A stretch of 26,252 bases of DNA, taken from positions 1 through 26,252 of the forward strand of contig CAJUQU010000020.1 in NCBI GenBank assembly GCA_910588595.1, written 5' to 3'. This document shows positions 22,827 to 26,252 of the stretch, in pieces. Both the position numbers and the translations under genes were made by a program. The notes under the pieces were generated by a model. It saw only the letters and a program-made list of their open reading frames with translations. It had not been told where the DNA came from and did not search any database. How positions within the stretch are numbered: the first letter of the stretch is position 1; every line of letters starts with the position of its first letter. Source of the DNA: an uncultured Lachnospiraceae bacterium (GTDB taxonomy: Bacteria > Bacillota_A > Clostridia > Lachnospirales > Lachnospiraceae).

Positions 22827-23291
22827 TTACTGTTCTGTGATGCCGGCTTCCGCGAGCAGCTTTTTGTGTTTTGCAATCTCCGCGGCATTATCCGACAGCT
22901 TCGCCGATGCCACGTTGACGACGGAATCTGCATTCCGCCTGTCCTCGTCACTGCCAAGACCCGCGCAGTTGTCGAGAGGCTCCCGTGCGTCGATGCGGTA
23001 GATCCCCGCTTTCTTTTTGGTCACGGAGTTCTTTTCGCCAGGCTGTGCCAGCAGTTTTACAGGCTTCTCTTCCCTGACGATCGAAACCGTTGTGTCCGCA
23101 TCAAAGATATCGGCAGCGCCTGTCTCCGCCTTGTACAGGCATGCGTATGACAGCGCCTTGTAAAGAGTTCCGGCATTCACGTCATCGCCCGGCGATTTGT
23201 ACTCAAGGATATTATTTCCGAGAAAGAAATCGGCAATGTCATTTTTGATGATGACGTCGCGTCTCTTCTTGATGATGAGTTCCTTATGGTT
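22827..23291 (-). pseudogene. Truncated PD-(D/E)XK-like hypothetical protein remnant
   Basis: The open frame runs without a start codon from an upstream TGA (23292-23294) and encodes about 154 residues. Early residues contain ELIIKKRRDVIIKND and NILEYKSPGDDVN, which resemble the nuclease-like core of a common Lachnospiraceae hypothetical family; the EYK triad suggests PD-(D/E)XK. YACLYKA follows. Near the end, DEDRRNADSV matches the usual C-terminal region, but about 60 expected residues between GIYRID and this block appear to be missing. The gene therefore lacks its 5' part and has an internal deletion. A GTG at 23180 can start only a 117-aa piece. Family naming is from memory; the broken state is visible directly. 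Confidence 0.55.
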
Positions 23292-23798
23292 TCAGTATAT
23301 CAAACCGGTCAGCTATGCGCAACAGGATCCGTCGCTGCATCGTCTTCTGACACCATGCGAACAATTTCCCAAATGCCTGATCAAAATCATATGTCCCGTT
23401 TGAGCAGATCTGCATGGACAATTCCATGATTTCCCGGTCTGTCTCATCAAGCAGACACAACAATTCCTGCTTGGTAAGGCAGAAAGTGCCTGTTAATAAT
23501 CTTTTGTGCTGTGTAAAATGTGGCATAATTCCATCGGATTCCACCTGGAAAATTCTTCTATCCCGCATATAAAACCGCACGATTTTTTATAATGTTCCAT
23601 TTTCATGATGATTTTTTTATACGAATCCAAATCCTGTACAGAGAGATTTTCGATGATCACCATGATATCGATATCGCTGTTTTCTGTCGCCTCCCCGCGC
23701 AGATAGCTGCCCTGCAGTCCCACGTACAGGAGTCTGCCGCCAAATACATTTTTCATCGAAAGGATCAATTGCTGTATATATTCATCTACTCGAAACAT
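23284..23798 (-). pseudogene. Nucleotidyltransferase with internal out-of-frame deletion
   Basis: The first frame (23798 to 23493) gives 101 residues with the nucleotidyltransferase motif LQGSYLRGEATENSDIDIMV and then stops at STKDY. A second frame, overlapping in a different register, continues to 23284 with LTGTFCLTKQELLCLLDETD and a YDFDQAFGKLFAWCQ tail, the C-terminal part expected for the same family. The segment that should lie between these parts is absent, and the register changes at the same place (about 23495-23505). This is best explained by a deletion that also shifted the frame. The start overlaps the NUDIX gene by 13 bases, so the two were once coupled. The gene is probably inactive. 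Confidence 0.7.
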
Positions 23799-24250
23799 TC
23801 CGGATCACCTGCCTCCTCATTTCCAAGATATACTTTATAAGGTTTCCCTTCGTACAGATTCACGATCTGCCTGCGCAGTTTTGACGGATAGAGTTTGGAT
23901 TGGTTGAGGGTTTGGATATCGAGCCAGTCAAATCCTGCCTGATTTTGATCCCTGTGGGACACCGCGTCAGGGGATTCGCCCTGATAGCCGCACAGAAATA
24001 CGAGATCGACTCTGTGAAAGGATTCTCCGTGAACGCCTTCGATCACAAAGACCAATTCGTCTGCGGTCACTTGGATGCCCGTCTCCTCCGCCACCTCCCG
24101 GCAGACGGCTTCCGGCAGCAGTTCCTCTGATTCCTGTCCGCCACCAGGCAGGATATACCATTCCTCGTTGTTATCTTTGATCTTGACAGCCAGTATTCTG
24201 CCATCTTTGATGACCAGTGCCTTTGCAGAATTTCTGATGGATCTTTTCAT
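23786..24250 (-). CDS. NUDIX hydrolase
   Basis: The 154-aa protein has a complete Nudix box: the Gly and Glu of GGGQESEE, then REVAEETGI, matching GX5EX7REUXEEXGU. The N-terminal SAKALVIKDGRILAVK and the LPGGG strand before the box are typical. Such enzymes cleave nucleoside diphosphates linked to another group (X); sequence alone does not tell the substrate. The start ATG 24250 has a textbook AAAGGAGGA RBS on the minus strand. It is the first gene of a short minus-strand operon with the broken nucleotidyltransferase that overlaps its 3' end. Confidence 0.93.
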   Translation of the reverse strand: MKRSIRNSAKALVIKDGRILAVKIKDNNEEWYILPGGGQESEELLPEAVCREVAEETGIQVTADELVFVIEGVHGESFHRVDLVFLCGYQGESPDAVSHRDQNQAGFDWLDIQTLNQSKLYPSKLRRQIVNLYEGKPYKVYLGNEEAGDPECFE

Positions 24251-24488
24251 AGTATCCTCCTTTGGGAGTTTCTTGATCAGTAACTGTTTACTCGTTCGTC
24301 AACGAAATAAAAGCGCACGCCATCAAGGAATTAATGCATTTTGTATGATTTTTACCTGTTCCCAGGATGGGGTGAACAGGAACCTTGATATAGAAATTCT
24401 AGTATTTTTTAGGAAAAATGTATAGACTTGAAATAAAAAATTTGGTATCATGTACAATGAACTGTGCCCTGGATCGTGTTTGTGATCT

Positions 24489-24569
24489 CTAAAAGATATC
24501 CTCGGCGATGATCCGTTTGGCAGGATCATGATAGCGCAGGTAAAGACAGGCGAAATAAAGTTCCGGCAT
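24489..24569 (-). pseudogene. 26-codon coding-like remnant next to the integrase
   Basis: The minus-strand frame MPELYFACLYLRYHDPAKRI... ends DIF and a TAG stop. Codon choice and composition look like a real protein, and the frame is closed upstream by TAA two codons before the ATG. No RBS is visible. It is most simply the 3' end of a larger gene cut by integration or deletion. The family is not recognised. It lies in the 507-base gene-free stretch 24251-24757, which otherwise holds an AT-rich segment (24380-24460) with a weak plus-strand promoter-like pair (TAGACT 24423-24428, TATCAT 24446-24451). Confidence 0.35.
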
Positions 24570-24626
24570 GCGATCTTATGAATGTGTCTGAATGAACGAT
24601 TGAGTTCGAATAGTCGCTACAAGTCT

Positions 24627-24667
24627 GGGAAGCCTTATAAACAGGGCGTTCCCGGGCTTTCCTTTTT
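24627..24667 (+). terminator. Possible hairpin with T-run near the element end
   Basis: GGGAAGCC (24627-24634) can pair with GGGCTTTCC (24654-24662) with one bulge, and a smaller GGG/CCC pairing lies inside. TTTTT follows at 24663-24667. It could end a plus-strand transcript, or form part of the attachment region. Confidence 0.4.
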
Positions 24668-24671
24668 GCGC

Positions 24672-24700
24672 TGCTACTATTTTGCTACTAAACGCAACTA
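24672..24700. repeat. Tandem 8-bp iterons, candidate integrase binding sites
   Basis: TGCTACTA occurs at 24672-24679 and 24683-24690 (11-bp period). A third degenerate copy CGCAACTA, 6 of 8 matching, lies at 24693-24700. They are 58 bases from the integrase stop. Repeats one helical turn apart beside an integrase gene are typical of recombinase arm or core binding sites. The exact att core cannot be fixed without the other end of the element. Confidence 0.4.
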
Positions 24701-24757
24701 CTCTGTTCCGCATCGCTTTATTATAAGTTTGAATTTTTCCAAACAGTGTCTAGAAGA

Positions 24758-26026
24758 TCAGATTACTTTTCTTTGGGGCATAGGGATAACCTTTCCCGGT
24801 GCTGTTTCCTTTGGCAGTGGCGCCGGGCCGTATGGAAGTCCTGTATTGGCACATGCTGTATCTGAAGTAGCTAAACCGTCAGTTGTGCCATCATCATAGG
24901 AAATTCCCATAGTTTCAAGTAACGGATTACTCGTTGGCGGCTCCGGTGTCGGTGTAACACCGACCGTTGCTGCAAGCTGCTCCAGATTGCTGACAAGCTC
25001 CTGCTGTTTGTGCGGAAACAGATGCGAGTAAGTATTCAGTGTTGTGGATACCTTTTCGTGTCCCAGTCTGTCGGCGAGGATAAGTGCATCACAGCCCTGA
25101 TTGATAAGTAAACTGGCATGTGAGTGGCGGATGTCATGAATCCGTATCCGCTTAATGCCGGTTTTCTTACAGCCCCGTTCCATCTCATGGGAGAGAAAGT
25201 GCTTGGTAGCCGGGAACAGTCTTTCGTTAGGGTCAAGCATATATCTGGTATTAATAAAATTTTGTAGCTCTTGGCACAGAAAATCGGGGATTGGAACTTT
25301 CCGCCTGCTTTTCTTTGTCTTAGGCGGCGTGGTGATATCCGTTCCATTCAGACGCTGATAGGTTTTGTTGATATCAATCTGTTTTTTGACAAGATCAATA
25401 TCGGCAGCGGTAAGCGCCAGCAGTTCTCCTTCACGCATTCCTGTCCAGTAGAGTACCTGAAAGCAGATATAGGAAAGCGGCTTGTCCTTGATGCCTTCAC
25501 GAAATGCGGTATACTCATCATAGGTCCAATAATCCATTTCCTCAGCTTTTGCCTGTCCCATGCTTCCAGCCTGACCACAGGGATTCGTATTTAAATCATA
25601 GAAGCGTTTTGCGTAGTTGATGATACAGGTAAGCTGATTGTTGATGGTCTTTAGATAAGTTTTGGAATAACCATTTGGGGAATTCATCAGCTGATTCTGC
25701 CACCTGCGTACATCCGAAGCCTTAATCTCATTGATTGGCTTGCTGCCAAAGAATGGGAGAATATGTGTTTCGTAAATATGCTTCTTGGTCAGAATGGTTG
25801 ACTGCTTGAGCCTTGCATCCATATCTTCTATATAAAGTTCGTAGAGATTCTGAAAAGTCATATCTGGGTTAGCGGACTGTCTTTCAAGAAAATCCCTTTC
25901 GTATGCCAGGGCTTCCTTTTTGGTGGCGAAACCCCGTTTCCACTTCTGCCGGTTGTTGCCCTGCCAGTCCGTATAGTAGAACTTGCAGAACCATTTACCA
26001 GTCTTATTATCTTTGTAAGCTGGCAT
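24758..26026 (-). CDS. int: Tyrosine recombinase/integrase of a phage or ICE-type element
   Basis: The 422-aa protein starts with an AP2-like arm-binding region (MPAYKDNKTGKWFCKFYYTD, then RGFATKKEALAYERDF), followed by a SAM-like core-binding domain (about 55-150) and a catalytic domain. Catalytic residues are visible: Arg198 in TGMREGE, His297 and Arg300 in HDIRHSH, His323 in LGHEKVSTT and nucleophile Tyr333 in NTYSHLF. This is the integrase of mobile elements such as temperate phages or Tn916-like ICEs. The ATG at 26026 has AAAGGAGATG upstream; a frame extending to 26116 has no RBS and is rejected. The C-terminal tail of about 75 residues after Tyr333 is Pro/Thr-rich. The rest of the element is probably to the right. 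Confidence 0.96.
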   Translation of the reverse strand: MPAYKDNKTGKWFCKFYYTDWQGNNRQKWKRGFATKKEALAYERDFLERQSANPDMTFQNLYELYIEDMDARLKQSTILTKKHIYETHILPFFGSKPINEIKASDVRRWQNQLMNSPNGYSKTYLKTINNQLTCIINYAKRFYDLNTNPCGQAGSMGQAKAEEMDYWTYDEYTAFREGIKDKPLSYICFQVLYWTGMREGELLALTAADIDLVKKQIDINKTYQRLNGTDITTPPKTKKSRRKVPIPDFLCQELQNFINTRYMLDPNERLFPATKHFLSHEMERGCKKTGIKRIRIHDIRHSHASLLINQGCDALILADRLGHEKVSTTLNTYSHLFPHKQQELVSNLEQLAATVGVTPTPEPPTSNPLLETMGISYDDGTTDGLATSDTACANTGLPYGPAPLPKETAPGKVIPMPQRKVI

Positions 26027-26047
26027 AAATATCATCTCCTTTGCTAA

Positions 26048-26076
26048 AGTGTAGTAATCCTCAGAGTGAAATGCAA
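26048..26076 (-). promoter_or_regulatory. Promoter of the integrase gene
   Basis: On the minus strand TTGCAT (26076-26071) and TACACT (26053-26048) are separated by exactly 17 bp. They lie about 21 bases before the integrase ATG, so the RNA would have a very short leader. Confidence 0.6.
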
Positions 26077-26131
26077 AATCACTTATTTGTTGTATTGCTC
26101 TGAAGCTGAACCACAAGACTGTGGTGTGTAC

Positions 26132-26165
26132 TGCACCTGTTCAGAAAATTGAGATTTCAGGTGCA
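26132..26165. repeat. Perfect 8-bp inverted repeat upstream of a rightward promoter
   Basis: TGCACCTG (26132-26139) and CAGGTGCA (26158-26165) are separated by 18 bases. No T-run suitable for termination follows. It sits just upstream of the -10 at 26184 and may be an operator of the element's control region. A 5-bp hairpin CCACA/TGTGG lies at 26111-26124. Confidence 0.45.
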
Positions 26166-26180
26166 TTTATCCAAAGGCTA

Positions 26181-26189
26181 TGATATAAT
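26181..26189 (+). promoter_or_regulatory. Extended -10 element pointing out of the window
   Basis: TGATATAAT (26181-26189) is a perfect TATAAT with an upstream TGN. No good -35 lies 17 bp upstream, where the inverted repeat ends. It would drive a gene beyond the right edge, opposite to the integrase. Confidence 0.5.
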
Positions 26190-26252
26190 CTACTTGTCTA
26201 GTACAGCGTTTTTTTGATGCTCATATACTATCAAGGCTGTTTTTAACCAGCA

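Noticed and set aside
24600..24612. TTCGAAT resembling a tRNA T-loop at the integrase end (possible tRNA attachment site)
   Set aside because: No acceptor stem, anticodon arm or CCA can be built around it.
24582..24899. Plus-strand 105-codon frame across the att-like region
   Set aside because: It overlaps the integrase 3' end antisense and crosses the hairpin and iterons, with no RBS.
1..26252. CRISPR array, rRNA or tRNA genes
   Set aside because: No regularly spaced repeat-spacer series and no tRNA cloverleaf or rRNA core sequence was seen.

Overview
The window looks like chromosome of a low-to-mid GC, gut-type Bacillota bacterium, most likely a Lachnospiraceae-like clostridium. The reasons are strong GGAGG-type ribosome binding sites, the gene types present (GH42 beta-galactosidase, an XRE/DUF6773 pair, an ABC permease fused to a CPBP protease, a LytTR/GHKL two-component pair) and Lachnospiraceae-style remnant genes. 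The genus assignment is inference; no rRNA or marker gene is present.

Layout. (1) 1-4.77 kb, plus strand: a 5'-truncated esterase, a HAD phosphatase, a small two-TM protein, the MTA/SAH nucleosidase mtnN and a GH42 beta-galactosidase closed by a hairpin terminator. (2) 4.8-12.5 kb, plus strand: a regulated export module. A LytTR response regulator and an AgrC-like histidine kinase precede a 360-nt leader region, two AT-rich ABC exporter half-transporters and a third ABC protein with degenerate ATPase motifs. The leader holds a 20-bp-spaced direct repeat next to a promoter, an 18-codon upstream ORF with its own RBS, a perfect intrinsic terminator, and a possible antiterminator pairing that overlaps the small ORF. 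This architecture suggests two-layer control: activation by the response regulator, then ribosome-mediated attenuation as in the Bacillus bmrBCD exporter. It is the most interesting part of the window. (3) 12.5-17.3 kb: two minus-strand nucleotidyltransferases of the YcgL/COG3541 type flank a plus-strand DUF1266 lipoprotein, followed by a minus-strand SAM methyltransferase. (4) 17.4-21.3 kb, plus strand: an XRE regulator with a 12-bp direct repeat of 21-bp period over its promoter, a DUF6773 membrane protein, a 55-aa membrane protein, a NatA-type ATPase and a NatB-CPBP fusion, forming one operon. (5) 21.3-24.3 kb: an HD phosphohydrolase, a 425-nt gene-free stretch, a pyridoxamine-phosphate-oxidase-like protein with a strong promoter and palindromic operator, then a decay zone with two truncated or internally deleted genes and a NUDIX hydrolase. 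(6) 24.3-26.25 kb: a phage/ICE-type tyrosine integrase on the minus strand with a candidate attachment region at its 3' side (11-bp iterons, a hairpin and a 26-codon coding-like remnant). The body of the integrated element probably lies to the right of the window.

All calls come from reading the translated sequence and motifs by eye. No database search or folding computation was run.
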